Shown here piece by piece: positions 57,701 to 64,000 of a stretch of 64,000 nt of DNA. The notes under the pieces are model-generated. The model worked only from the letters and a program-made list of their open reading frames with translations. It was not told the DNA's origin and made no database searches. Position 1 is the first letter of the stretch. Each line of letters starts with the position of its first letter. The translations under genes and the position numbers were made by a program. Origin of the DNA: Tachypleus tridentatus (Eukaryota; Arthropoda; Merostomata; Xiphosura; Limulidae); the NCBI RefSeq assembly GCF_004210375.1, contig NC_134825.1:43394348-43458347 (forward strand), given 5' to 3'.

Positions 57701-60135
57701 TGTCCAGTTCTGTTTATTTAGCTCCTTAATATGTACACATGGAAGATAATGTTTAGATCTCATTCACTGATCTTTGATGTGTAACACATTGATGATAATG
57801 TTTTATCATACTTGATATAGAATATAATGATTAGATCTAGTTCATTACTACTTGACTAACAATTGGAAGATAAGGTTTAATTGTGGTTTCTTACTCCTTA
57901 ACATGTACATGTAGAAGAGAATGTTCAGATATAATTTGGGTCTATTCCATTCATTTATTATGCCTATACTTGTCTCCACCTCCTCTCTCATGTCCTTGCT
58001 CTATGTCAGGACACCCCTTGCTTGGTTCTTTTGTTGGCCTCTTCTTGGCCATCCTTACCATAGTTTGTATTACTCAATCTCCTCTTATCTCAGTCTTGAT
58101 TTCCCTTTCCCAATATTCCATCCCTTTTGATCCACCCCCATGTATCACTCTACACATGCCTACTTTGAGATGGGTTGTTTCACAAGACTGTAGTATTTCT
58201 AAGTGTAACTATACTGCATTTCTTGTTCAGTTCAGATTGCACCCATCCCATGGACTATCATAGAAAAAGCCATCACCAGAGTTGTGTATCTACCCACTTT
58301 TCTGGCCCTAGCTTGCTAGCTTTTTAAAAAAATAATGTTTCATGGTCATCCGTTCCATAATCTCCAGTGAAAACCTTTCCAGACAGAGAGAATGATGAGG
58401 ATCCAGGTACATCCTCCAGTCCTTCCATATATGAACTTTCTCCCATTGCTCAGTTGAGTATAGGAAACCCTTGCCACTTATTAGCTCTTAGCTGCTGAGA
58501 TGGTAGGCCATAAAGAATTATCACTAATTGAGATATAATCACTGGGACAAGAACAATATGTCCATCTGTAGTGGGAAGGGGGACTGGGGTGTTTTTGTAG
58601 TGTAGTGTGGTTTACCCCATATAGGTATGCATTAGATAGATCACAGTCTCTGAGAAGATTGTGGGTACATGTAATTGTGTATTTCTCATTTATATATATA
58701 TATACCTTTCAATCACAATTCTTGTTTCTGCAACTGGCATGAGTCCCCTGAGTCTCTTGGTTTAGTAGATTAACTAGTCACTATACAACTGCAATGTATC
58801 ATTCACATGTCCTGTTCCCAAAGCGGGCAAGGTGCCTGTAGTGACTGGTGGTTGAGAAGATGAGCATGGATACATATCACAAAGATCTTTCTTCCACAGC
58901 TGGTTTTCACCCAACTTCACAATATGTATTTTGTCTTTCCATTGGCTTGTCTTTAAGTATCAGACACAACAGTTATGGCTTTTAAATCTCTTCTGATATA
59001 CAGACAAAAAGTGAATTCTAGATGAGATGAAATGTGGTCTTCCATAGGTATACTCTGTCATTGAGTGTTACACCCCTTGGGCTTCCTTTGGATGCTTTCT
59101 GAAGGGGCTCATGTAGCTAATATTTGCATTGGTCTCTCCACCATCTTAATGTAAGATTCTAACTATCTGTATATGGAGGTAAATATTCCTTTCAGATGGT
59201 AACATTTTGTTTACTTGAAAATGTACTTCCAGTAGATACCTCCACACACATTCCAACCCATCTTCCTCACTATGATGATGCAACTCTCTGTACTGCTTCA
59301 TCAAAAATTCTCACATGTAAATGTAGAAGGAGGATTTGCTCAAGCAGGTGTGTCACATTTCTATTGGTGGAGAGTTTTTCTGTATGATACATTATTATGT
59401 AGCATTGTAAGCTCACATGAAAACATGTAAAATTAGGTGAGAGTTCTTACACAAGCAGATCTCTCAGGCAGAATGAGTGAACTCAATAGTGAATATCTGT
59501 CTGTGTATTGAAAATACATTTTGGTGAAGAAAATTTTAATATTCTTAACATAATTTGGAAAATCTAGCAACTTAATAAATTGAAACATTTTATATAATTA
59601 ACTAATTTAATTAAGGATGGTTGGCCAGAAATTTAGAAATTATGGTCTCTGTATTTTTTATAAACTTAAGTGACAAAATTAATTATAAATTTATTGTACA
59701 TGTCTAATAAACTTTCTGTAATTTGAATTATGATGGAGTAAACATTTGGTATAGATTGAAGAATGGCTTAGATGTTTATAGTGATGAGATAGTGGTGTAT
59801 ATTTGTAATATTTGAGATGCTTGTATGTTAATATAAAATTTTATTCATAAAAGTATGTTAATTTTGGCACCTATCTAAATGTACAGGAAATTATACATCA
59901 TATCCTTTTTTTATTATTATTATTATTACATAAATATCATATAGATTATTTTGTGTACTTTGTGTATTAACAGGTACAATACTTATTCACTGATAAAACT
60001 GGAACTCTGACAGAGAATGATATGATTTTCAAACATTGTTCAATTGATGGTATCAAGTACACAGAACATGATGGCATGCTTTGTAAAGTATCAAATTTCC
60101 TGCAAGGGAATCCAGAACCTGTTTTTCAATATGTG
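27661..60135 (+). CDS. ATP11: P4-ATPase, class 6 phospholipid flippase (ATP11-type), spliced, partial
   Basis: Eleven exons (27661-27774, 30709-30798, 38562-38750, 44666-44794, 46173-46324, 48533-48597, 48952-49033, 51991-52129, 52445-52526, 53049-53164, 59974-60135) all have AG/GT borders and join in frame to 440 codons. The product is a multi-pass membrane ATPase that moves phospholipid to the cytoplasmic leaflet, usually with a CDC50 partner. Features in order are the V-S-S-K-Y-T-I-W-N-F-[IV]-P-K-N-L motif, TM1-TM2, [10 protein letters not shown], the A-domain D-G-E-T-N-L, TM3, TM4 with P-I-S-L-Y-V-T-I-E, and D-K-T-G-T-L-T-E-N with the phosphorylated Asp at residue 393 of the assembled part. 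A-I-K-Q-G-Y-E-D-W points to ATP11 rather than ATP8 or ATP10. A short first exon (about 20 residues) and everything after the P-domain start are missing from view. Confidence 0.93.
28130..29850 (+). pseudogene. CR1-like LINE, endonuclease part, decayed
   Basis: Frames shift often, but the endonuclease signature G-D-F-N-F is intact near 29048 and S-D-H-C-L near 29218; these are the acidic and His catalytic elements of LINE AP-endonucleases. Before them is [12 protein letters not shown] near 28230, and after them K-G-K-Q-N-V and G-P/E-P-L-K-D-D-K near 29640-29680 and F-S-S-V-F-T near 29740, which lead to the RT in this clade. The RT itself is absent: the element stops near 29850. Confidence 0.7.
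29870..30600 (-). pseudogene. CR1-like LINE, 3' end of RT frame, interrupted by a SINE
   Basis: Reverse strand: [14 protein letters not shown] near 30510, then after the [20 protein letters not shown] near 30190, then Y-F-S-N-K-V and [10 protein letters not shown] near 29950-30040. These are the R-P-x-L-E-Y-x-x-x-x-W-x-P, L-E-x-V-Q-R-R-A-T and C-terminal blocks of CR1-like RTs, in the right order on both sides of the SINE. Confidence 0.7.
30225..30488 (+). repeat. SINE family 1, + copy inserted in LINE
   Basis: Head GGCCTAGTATGGCTATAGTT, B-box-like GATTCAAATCC, core with CCCACTATTTGCTGGTAAAA, tail diverged at GGAGTGTTAGTGCAG. It splits the reverse LINE frame, so it is younger than the LINE. 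Confidence 0.8.
30709..30798 (+). CDS. ATP11: ATP11-like exon b (TM1 start)
   Basis: Acceptor TTCTTTTAAG|TAT, donor CAG|GTTAGT, 30 codons in phase 0. Encodes [15 protein letters not shown], then the start of TM1 ([12 protein letters not shown]). Confidence 0.93.
31040..32700. mobile_element. DIRS-like remnant, left inverted terminal repeat plus pyrimidine-rich body
   Basis: 31110-31200 (ACCTAATTTCAACCTAAATT CATATG and following) matches the left repeat at 55670-55730, which is mirrored at 59400. Downstream is a long pyrimidine-rich tract with overlapping frames on both strands (31304-31902, 31992-32546) but no clear catalytic motif. Assignment to the family rests on the shared terminal repeat. 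Confidence 0.4.
34270..37529 (+). pseudogene. DIRS-like retroelement with decayed RT
   Basis: At 36520-36770 the + strand gives V-P-Q-V-I-G-D, then (other frame) [13 protein letters not shown] and [13 protein letters not shown]. This resembles the DIRS-type RT pattern D-[IL]-x-D-A-Y-F-H-[IV]-P followed by Y-L-R-F and Y-Q-F-x-A-L-P-F-G, but the catalytic D-A-Y has become N-A-Y. Sequence at 35210-35340 matches 58440-58560 in another copy. I did not find a convincing tyrosine recombinase. Internal stops and frameshifts show it is dead. Confidence 0.5.
36130..36255 (+). repeat. SINE family 2 fragment
   Basis: GTAAGTTCATGGACTTGCAC then GGGTTCCAATCCCCATGGTG as B-box-like part and an A-rich end with AAACAAACAC. 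Lies inside the DIRS-like block. Confidence 0.5.
37530..37905. repeat. Dispersed retroelement end module (copy 3)
   Basis: AAAATGTACTTCCAGTAACA at the left, AGGTAAGTATTATTGGAAAT ACATTT at the right; clear relative of 25870-26235. Confidence 0.6.
38562..38750 (+). CDS. ATP11: ATP11-like exon c (TM2 region)
   Basis: Acceptor CATACAG|CTA, donor AGG|GTGGGT, 63 codons in phase 0. Encodes [28 protein letters not shown], the end of TM1, TM2 and the first part of the A domain. Confidence 0.95.
38751..44665 (+). other. Intron 3
   Basis: Contains one TTAA-flanked 1.63-kb repeat (41237-42867) and an (AAC)n microsatellite at about 40593-40610. The rest (38.75-41.2 and 42.9-44.6 kb) has frames of up to 111 codons without family features; I see nothing further. 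Confidence 0.6.
41237..42867 (+). mobile_element. TTAA-flanked non-autonomous repeat, copy 1 (piggyBac-like)
   Basis: Starts TTAACCCTCTTGCCAC and ends at GAGAGAATTAA, 1,631 bp. Internal blocks such as CATGTTACAATTTGAAGTAA TTCTAGAAAG and ACCTCGTGGGTAATG... recur in copies at 50514 (same strand) and 46497 (reverse). No transposase frame is present. Confidence 0.65.
44666..44794 (+). CDS. ATP11: ATP11-like exon d (A domain, DGET)
   Basis: Acceptor CAATCAG|GTA, donor AAG|GTAAGT, 43 codons. Encodes [17 protein letters not shown] and the [11 protein letters not shown] actuator loop used in dephosphorylation. Confidence 0.96.
44795..46172 (+). other. Intron 4
   Basis: 44.83-45.72 kb is a DIRS-family fragment: the block GAGATTCTAGCTGTTCTCTG at about 45500 matches 35660 and 59155, and an end module (45535-45720) follows. 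The remainder is unremarkable. Confidence 0.45.
45535..45720. repeat. Dispersed retroelement end module (copy 4, short)
   Basis: CTTACCTGAAAATATATATA ... AATAGATACTT on the left and GAGTATCTATTGGAAATACA TCTTC on the right, an imperfect inverted repeat around a shortened centre. Confidence 0.45.
46173..46324 (+). CDS. ATP11: ATP11-like exon e (A domain)
   Basis: Acceptor TTTTTGCAG|ATT, donor TTTG|GTAAGT, 50 codons plus two bases of a Trp codon. Encodes [19 protein letters not shown], a strongly conserved P4 stretch. Confidence 0.95.
46325..48532 (+). other. Intron 5
   Basis: Mostly the reverse copy of the TTAA-flanked repeat (46497-48123). The flanks have no other recognisable content. Confidence 0.6.
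46497..48123 (-). mobile_element. TTAA-flanked non-autonomous repeat, copy 2, reverse
   Basis: TTAA at both ends (46497-46500 and 48120-48123), 1,627 bp, almost the same length as copy 1 at 41237. Read on the reverse strand it starts TTAACCCTTTCATG and contains TATAATTTGTAGTCATTTTA, matching copy 1 blocks in order. The 4-bp TTAA site is the target duplication of piggyBac-type elements. Confidence 0.65.
48533..48597 (+). CDS. ATP11: ATP11-like exon f
   Basis: Acceptor TTTTTCAG|GCC, donor TATG|GTAAAT, 65 bp: one base completes Trp, 21 codons, then one base of Gly. Encodes [17 protein letters not shown]. Phases fit both neighbours exactly. Confidence 0.94.
48598..48951 (+). other. Intron 6
   Basis: Short AT-rich intron with a TTATTATTATATTTCAG acceptor. 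Nothing else seen. Confidence 0.7.
48952..49033 (+). CDS. ATP11: ATP11-like exon g
   Basis: 82 bp: GT completes Gly, then 26 codons and AG of an Arg codon; donor AAAG|GTGTGT. Encodes [12 protein letters not shown], the V-Y-T-G-x-[ED]-T-K motif of P4-ATPases before TM3. Confidence 0.95.
49361..49640 (+). repeat. Unclassified dispersed repeat, copy 1
   Basis: Shares, in order, TTTTGGACTCAGTATGTCAA, CAATTGACATATTTGAC, TTATCCTAATCCTGCCTAAA and a TATAGCGAATAAAAA-like end with 61300-61580. A shorter relative of the left part is near 53980-54080. No coding content. Confidence 0.6.
49667..49938 (-). repeat. SINE family 1, full-length reverse copy
   Basis: Reads from the reversed tail (GCAAAGCTACACAAGGACTA) through the core to the reversed head (GGATTCGAACCC as B box; CACTTGGTCATGCTGGAGC). 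Inserted inside the right end of the dispersed 300-bp repeat. Confidence 0.9.
50514..51639 (+). mobile_element. TTAA-type repeat, copy 3, internally deleted and with a nested insertion
   Basis: Left end TTAATCCTCTTGCCACGGGC, right end CCAGTGGTAAGAGAGTGAA; the two ends are inverted repeats of each other over about 17 bp. Excluding the nested fold-back element it is about 840 bp, so half of the 1.63-kb unit is missing. Shared blocks include GTTACAATTTGGAGTCATTC TGGAAAG. Confidence 0.65.
50834..51111. mobile_element. Fold-back element 2
   Basis: Long imperfect palindrome; GGATGGCTGGTAAGGATATT AATA near 50878 pairs with its complement near 51085, and arms continue inward past GTTAACAAAGAG. Near the right centre the + strand has AGATGATCTAAGAAGGTCGA AAC, the same core as fold-back element 1. 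The left end carries AACGAGAAACCC, the mirror of the GGGTTTCTCGTCAT tail of element 1. ATTTAAGTAG at 50824 and 51112 may be the target duplication. Confidence 0.65.
51991..52129 (+). CDS. ATP11: ATP11-like exon h (TM3)
   Basis: Acceptor TTCTTTCAG|GTC, donor AAGT|GTAAGT. One base completes Arg, then 46 codons to phase 0. Encodes [20 protein letters not shown]3, and the extracytoplasmic loop with W-Y-L. Confidence 0.93.
52130..52444 (+). other. Intron 8
   Basis: Short AT-rich intron; nothing recognised. Confidence 0.6.
52445..52526 (+). CDS. ATP11: ATP11-like exon i (TM4)
   Basis: Acceptor ATTTCAG|GCT, donor ATTG|GTAGGT; 27 codons plus one base. Encodes [23 protein letters not shown], the TM4 helix whose P-I-S motif lines the lipid path in flippases. 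Confidence 0.95.
52527..53048 (+). other. Intron 9
   Basis: AT-rich; a short TA/CA tract precedes the acceptor. The 66-codon frame at 52710 is not supported. Confidence 0.6.
53049..53164 (+). CDS. ATP11: ATP11-like exon j
   Basis: Acceptor TTTTTCAG|AG, donor CAG|GTGAGA; two bases complete the Glu of V-T-I-E, then 38 codons. Encodes [15 protein letters not shown] and S-D-L-N-E-E-L-G-Q, leading to the phosphorylation site. Confidence 0.95.
56612..56725 (+). repeat. SINE family 2 copy
   Basis: GGCTTGGCATTATATCTTCA, then AAGGTTTGATACTCATAG as B-box-like part, and ACAGACAGCTCATTGTTTAG with GAACAAATAAAC at the end. Diverged. Confidence 0.4.
56740..57925. repeat. Degenerate minisatellite, roughly 50-bp period
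   Basis: About twenty units of the pattern ATAATGTTTAGATCTAGTTC / ATTACTCCTTAACATGTACA / CATGGAAG, counted by eye, with many substitutions and indels. Well-kept units lie at 57390-57480 and 57680-57780. Confidence 0.75.
59974..60135 (+). CDS. ATP11: ATP11-like exon k (phosphorylation site)
   Basis: Acceptor TTAACAG|GTA, donor GTG|GTGAGG, 54 codons in phase 0. Encodes [15 protein letters not shown]; the catalytic Asp codon is at 59992-59994. The second half (E-H-D-G-M-L...P-E-P-V-F-Q-Y) is the variable start of the nucleotide-binding domain. Confidence 0.95.
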
Positions 60136-60633
60136 GTGAGGACTAAGTAGAAATCAACAACTGATATTTTTGATATTTACTCTTAATACAATTTGTAACC
60201 TATGCTATTTTTTGAAGCCATGAGCTGCTTATTTGTGTGGGGATATTAAAAATAACTAAAAAAATCACAAATTCTAATAATGAAAGAGCATTTTAATGAT
60301 ATGGAAACTGTCTAAATTTAAATGATCGTACAATGAAAAGAAATCCAGTATTAAAGTTTATCATTATTGTGGCAGAACAATAAGATTAAATTTCTAATAT
60401 CATAATTGAGTTGCTTATACTTGTGTTATGTGATAGATGTTTTGTTGAGGTGTAACACACTGCTTATGTAATTTTCAATGGAATGATATATATTTTCTGT
60501 TTGTGAATATACAAACAGTTGAATTATGTGTTTTCCATTTTAATTAAGCCTTAGTTTTGTAACTTCATTGTTTCTGGAAAAGAAATCAGCATACATACAG
60601 TTTTTTCATGTTTTTTTTTTTCTGTATTTACAG
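60136..60633 (+). other. Intron 11
   Basis: AT-rich intron with a T-rich tract and CTGTATTTACAG acceptor. Nothing else noticed. Confidence 0.6.
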
Positions 60634-60738
60634 CTGTGTGACCTATTTCAATCACATATAACTAAGCAATCTGAGGAAGTATTTGATCATTTTCTTAGAT
60701 CACGACAGTCAAATCAAATTTTGGCCCAGCATGGCCAG
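60634..60738 (+). CDS. ATP11: ATP11-like exon l, 3' end uncertain
   Basis: Follows a good polypyrimidine/CAG acceptor in the right phase. Encodes L-C-D-L-F-Q-S-H-I-T-K-Q-S-E-E-V-F-D-H-F-L-R, fitting the stretch before the conserved A-[LV]-C-[LV]-C-H-T of the N domain. No ordinary donor follows F-L-R in the unique sequence. The first consensus donor is CAG|GTGGGT at 60739, inside the SINE that starts at about 60723, and it would keep phase 0 (35 codons). A weaker donor at GACA|GTCAAA (60709) is the alternative. The frame hits TAA at 60745. Confidence 0.5.
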
Positions 60739-60995
60739 GTGGGTTAAGGCACTTGACTCGTAATTTGAGAGTTTTGGGTTCAAATCCCCATCACACCAAA
60801 CACACTCACCCTTTCTACCATGGGAGTGTTATAATGTGATGGTTAATCCCACTATTCATTGGTAAAATAGTAGCCCAAGAGTTGGTAGTTGGTGGTGATG
60901 ACTAGCTGCCTTCCCTCTAGTCTTACACTGTAAAATTAGGGATGGCTAGTGCAGATAGCCCTCATGTAAATTTAGTGAAACCAAAACAAACAAGC
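60723..60995 (+). repeat. SINE family 1, full-length + copy abutting the flippase exon
   Basis: Head GGCCCAGCATGGCCAGGTGG, B-box-like GGTTCAAATCC, full core and tail to CAAAACAAACAAG. Flanked by an imperfect duplication (CAAATCAAATTTT before, CAAATTAAATTTT after), marking its insertion site. Confidence 0.9.
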
Positions 60996-61299
60996 AAATT
61001 AAATTTTATAAAATGATTCCACACAACGTTTTTTTTTTTTTTGACTGCTTCATCTTTATCCTATAGTTGTTATTGAAAAATAGTTGCAAAGATATTTCAT
61101 GAAACGTAGTTTGAAAAACTAATGCAATTAATTTTACCTTTGCAACTGTATTTCTTTTTCTCAAAAAATGAGCCATGCTTTGGAAAAGAAGCAATTAAAC
61201 CTTAATCATTTCTTTTGAAGACCCTGATTACCACCAATCTATGCATTGTTAACCATGGCATAGCAGCTCTTAGGTTTTTCAAGTATACCTCCATTATCT
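60996..61299. other. Intronic, nothing recognised
   Basis: Expected intron of the flippase gene. It has a poly-T tract near 61030 and a short block (AACCATGGCATAGCAGC) shared with about 53985. Confidence 0.4.
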
Positions 61300-61580
61300 C
61301 TTGACAGATTTAAGATATAATTTTAGTTTTGGACTCTGGAGGTCAAACCCTTCCAGTTGATGTATTTGACTGCACCCATGGTTTCATGGATTACGTTACT
61401 CCAATCCTGTTTAAAACAATTTCAGTTTGATGGTAGACTAGTACAGATCCTGATGAGTAATGAAATTGAATTAGGTATACAGACACCCCATACTTGGTAC
61501 TGCTTGTGCACAAAAATATAGCCAATAAAAAATTTTTAAAAAATCTTAGATTAATTTACTCTAATCTTGCCTAAAAACTT
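61300..61580 (+). repeat. Unclassified dispersed repeat, copy 2
   Basis: Parallels 49361-49640: TTTTGGACTCTGGAGGTCAA, GTTGATGTATTTGACTGC, TACTCCAATCCTGTTTAAAA, then ATATAGCCAATAAAAA. Confidence 0.6.
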
Positions 61581-61722
61581 TCAAGTGCCATGGCTGGTGA
61601 GGATTTCCTCTTGTTAAGTTAGGTAAAATAGTCTAAAGCTATCACTAATTTTGATCTATGAAACTAATCATGAGAGACTTATGCTGTCATATATCAATTA
61701 TTCAAACAATTTGTATTATATA

Positions 61723-63301
61723 CACTGCTGGCCACAATCTTAAGGCCAATGAGCATAAAGAGAAAATATGCATTTTGCATTGTTAGACTTAACCACTTAT
61801 TTAAGTAGAGCTTTGAAAGATTAAAATAAGAAAAGGGAAAATAAAAATAAAATACTTTTTCAGCATTTAGTAGGGAAAATGTGATCACTATGAAATTAGC
61901 CTAAATACTAGCAGGTCAAAAGTTTAAGACCATACCAAAAAGAAGTCCTAAACAGGGTAGGAAATGCCCAACAAGAGGTCTCAATAGTGATCACAACCAT
62001 CTTTGCAAATAACTGCAAAGATTTGCTTTGGCATGGTTGATATAAGCATTTGCAGAAGACTGGCTAGAATGTTCTTCCACGTGGTGAAGAAGGCTTCACA
62101 AAGATCATGCACTGTTTGGAATTGACGTCCATTTCTATAGACCTCCATTGCCATCCACCCCCAAACATTTTCAATGGGGTACAGTTCAGGCGAACACGCT
62201 GGATGGTCCAAGAGGATCATGTTATTTGCCATGAAAAAGTCCTTTGTCCTGTGGGCATTGTGGATTGCAGCATTGTTCTGCTGAAAGATCTAGTCATTTC
62301 TACACAAGTGAGGGCCTTCAGTCAATAAGGATGCTCTCTCCAACATGCCAATGTAGCCAGCTGTTGTTTGATGCCCTGTATAACCTGAAGCTCCATTGTT
62401 CCATGGAAGGAGAAAGCACCCCAGATCATGATGGAACCTCCTCCACTGAGTCGTTTAAAAAATGTCTCTGGTGGGATATCCTTACATGTCAGTAATGTTG
62501 GAAGCTGTCTGGACCATTCAGGTTAAAGTTTTTCTCATCAGAGAACAAAACCTTCTTCCACTTTTCTACGTCCCATGTTTGGTGCTTCTGAGGAAAATAT
62601 AATCGAGCTGTTTTGTGGTGTGGAAGGAGCCATGGCCTTTGAAGATGTTTACGGATTTTAAAGATTTTCTCTCGTAGATGTTGTCTTATTGTTCTTGAGC
62701 TGCATCTGCATCCAGTCAGGGCCTTAATCTGGTTTGACGATCAGCTGGTGTCTTGTCAGACACCTGACAAGTCCTCCTGCTAAACGCCGACGTAATTTTC
62801 TTGGGCCGACCACTTGAAATTCTCGTTCTGTATTCCTCACAGTCTTTTAAGAAATTTGCAACAGCAGTTTTACTACGCCCAATCTCACCAGCGATGGCAC
62901 GTTGAGAGAGACCTTACTTTTGCAGCTCGACAATTCTGCCACATTCAAACTCTGTCACCTTTTTAGCCTTTGCCATGATTTTATTTAGTGTAACACAGGA
63001 GATGTCAGTGGAAGATGTTGACAATGCTAATGCTTGTACACAAATGACCAAATTTTTTTATGTGTTTACTGATTAATGCTTCATTTCAATATGGTCTTAA
63101 ACTTTTGACCAGCTAGTATTTAGGCTAATTTCATAGTGTTCACATTTTCCCTATTAAAAGCTAAGAAAGTTTTTTATTTTTATTTTCCCTTTTCTTATTT
63201 TCATCTTTCAAAGCTCTACTCAAATAATTGGTTGAGTTTAACAATGCAAAATGCATATTTTTTCTTTATGTTTATTGGCCTTAAGATTTTGGCCAGCAGT
63301 G
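61723..63301 (-). mobile_element. Tc1-type transposon with long terminal inverted repeats
   Basis: Ends CACTGCTGGCCA at 61723 and its complement ending at 63301, each flanked by TA. The inverted repeats extend about 210 bp (to about 61935 and from about 63090) with only scattered differences, for example the AATATGCATTTTGCATTG block. Length 1,579 bp. Confidence 0.88.
61981..62976 (-). pseudogene. Broken Tc1-type transposase
   Basis: Read on the reverse strand from an ATG at 62976: M-A-K-A-K-K-V-T-E-F-E-C-G-R-I-V-E-L-Q-K, then a stop, then L-S-Q-R-A-I-A-G-E-I-G-R-S (helix-turn-helix). The C-terminal 83 residues (62232 to 61981) are open and contain H-P-A-C-S-P-E-L-Y-P-I-E-N-V-W-G-W-M, the catalytic Glu region, with the usual D-L-N changed to E-L-Y. 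Stops and frameshifts in the middle make it inactive. Confidence 0.8.
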
Positions 63302-64000
63302 TATTAACTTCAATTCATTAACATTAAATATAAATAAATTTACTGTTTAACTTTCTTACCCTTTACTTATCTACTTAATATAAAATCACTTTACAACATT
63401 TTAAGGTTTAAAATATAACTTTTGAAACCCAAAATTACTACTACAGAATTTTTTCAAGGACATAAAATGGTTTGGCAACTAATCTTTTATGGACTGTTAA
63501 AAGTCTCAGAACAGAGACTTAAACATAGAAAGAAGGTTGTACCAAGTTGAATGTGAAATAGAAAAAAATATACTTGATGTATTTTCAAAAACAGTTTAGA
63601 CCTTTATAAACTTCAAAACATAGTTATAATATCAGACTACTTTGTTACTTCCAACATTTGATCTTGTCTGTTCAGCCACTTAGTTTAAAATGGTCAATGA
63701 ACATGTAAGGAGAAGTAAAAATCATGATATACTGTTTACTTGATATATACTTGAAATAAACTTTCATTTTTATTTATAATTAGCAAACATTTTTCTCTTC
63801 ATATATATATAGTATTTATAATACAGTAGTTAAAAGTTGCTTGTGACCTTTTATTCAGACTTTATCATTTGAGGTTGGTACATGGCAGAGTACATAGACT
63901 CCTACAAAAGAACAAAGTTTTCTTCTAATATCACAGGAAGAGTACAAAGTATAATGCTAAATTAGGATTAAAGGTGCAGGGACACATAGCTATAAAAATG
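63302..64000. other. Intronic, nothing recognised
   Basis: Expected to be intron of the flippase gene. I looked for the next P4-ATPase exon (C-H-T motif) and did not find one. Confidence 0.4.

Larger units (their letters stand above)
55585..59545. mobile_element. DIRS-like element with inverted terminal repeats
   Basis: The left repeat (about 55595-55775: TGCCTGAGAGATTTGTAGTC, ATAATGTATCATGCAG, GTGTGACACACCTCC) is the reverse complement of about 59330-59510 (GGTGTGTCACATTTC, ATGATACATTATTATG, CAGATCTCTCAGGCAG). The body includes pyrimidine-rich tracts matching other DIRS-like blocks (58440-58560 with 35210-35340), the minisatellite, and an end module at 59205-59545. No intact frame or RT motif was found in this copy; DIRS elements characteristically have inverted ends. 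Confidence 0.5.
53165..59973 (+). other. Intron 10
   Basis: 53.2-55.5 kb is AT-rich with little content besides a fragment of the dispersed repeat near 53980-54080. 55.58-59.55 kb is a DIRS-like element with inverted terminal repeats, including a minisatellite. A (TTA)n tract lies at about 59911. Confidence 0.5.

Noticed and set aside
56740..57925. CRISPR-like spaced repeats
   Set aside because: Units are contiguous, degenerate and of variable length in a eukaryotic intron; it is a minisatellite.
57883..58263. 126-codon frame in intron 10
   Set aside because: Lies inside the DIRS-like element, hydrophobic by composition, with no recognisable domain.

Overview
The window is AT-rich animal nuclear DNA with widely spaced GT-AG exons, long introns and a high load of decayed transposons. 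The two tRNA-derived SINE families and the mix of Tc1, CR1-like, Ty3/gypsy and DIRS-like remnants suggest an arthropod, most likely a chelicerate such as a horseshoe crab. That placement is an impression from repeat content and was not tested by a search.

Two real genes are visible, both on the + strand. The first (1-6286) is the 3' end of a large gene: an exon open at the left edge and three further exons, all phase-compatible, ending in a stop at 6231-6233 and an AATAAA at 6281. The last two exons encode a C-terminal block resembling the vertebrate A-kinase anchoring proteins SPHKAP and AKAP11, so it is read as a PKA-scaffold relative. Its first visible exon carries five tandem copies of a 38-residue Cys-containing unit.

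The second gene (27661 to beyond the right edge) is a class-6 P4-ATPase (ATP11-type phospholipid flippase). Eleven exons between 27661 and 60135 join in frame to 440 codons, from just after the N-terminus, through the DGET A-domain signature and TM1-TM4, to the DKTGTLT phosphorylation site. A twelfth exon at 60634 is probable but its 3' end is disturbed by a SINE. The rest of the P and N domains and the C-terminal membrane segments lie outside the window.

The 6.3-27.6 kb interval and the introns are mostly mobile-element debris: a Ty3/gypsy remnant with integrase upstream of reverse transcriptase (Gmr1-like order), three Tc1-type elements with broken transposases and a fourth truncated one, a decayed copy of a protein family I cannot name, CR1-like LINE fragments, DIRS-like sequence with inverted terminal repeats, at least nine copies of one tRNA-SINE and three of another, three copies of a roughly 1.63-kb TTAA-flanked (piggyBac-like) non-autonomous repeat inside the flippase gene, two fold-back elements sharing a hammerhead-like core, and a degenerate minisatellite. 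I see no operons, CRISPR arrays, true tRNA or rRNA genes. Nothing here is clearly a new biological system; the fold-back/hammerhead-like elements, the integrase-first gypsy remnant, the TTAA repeat family and the SINE-supplied splice donor deserve the most attention.
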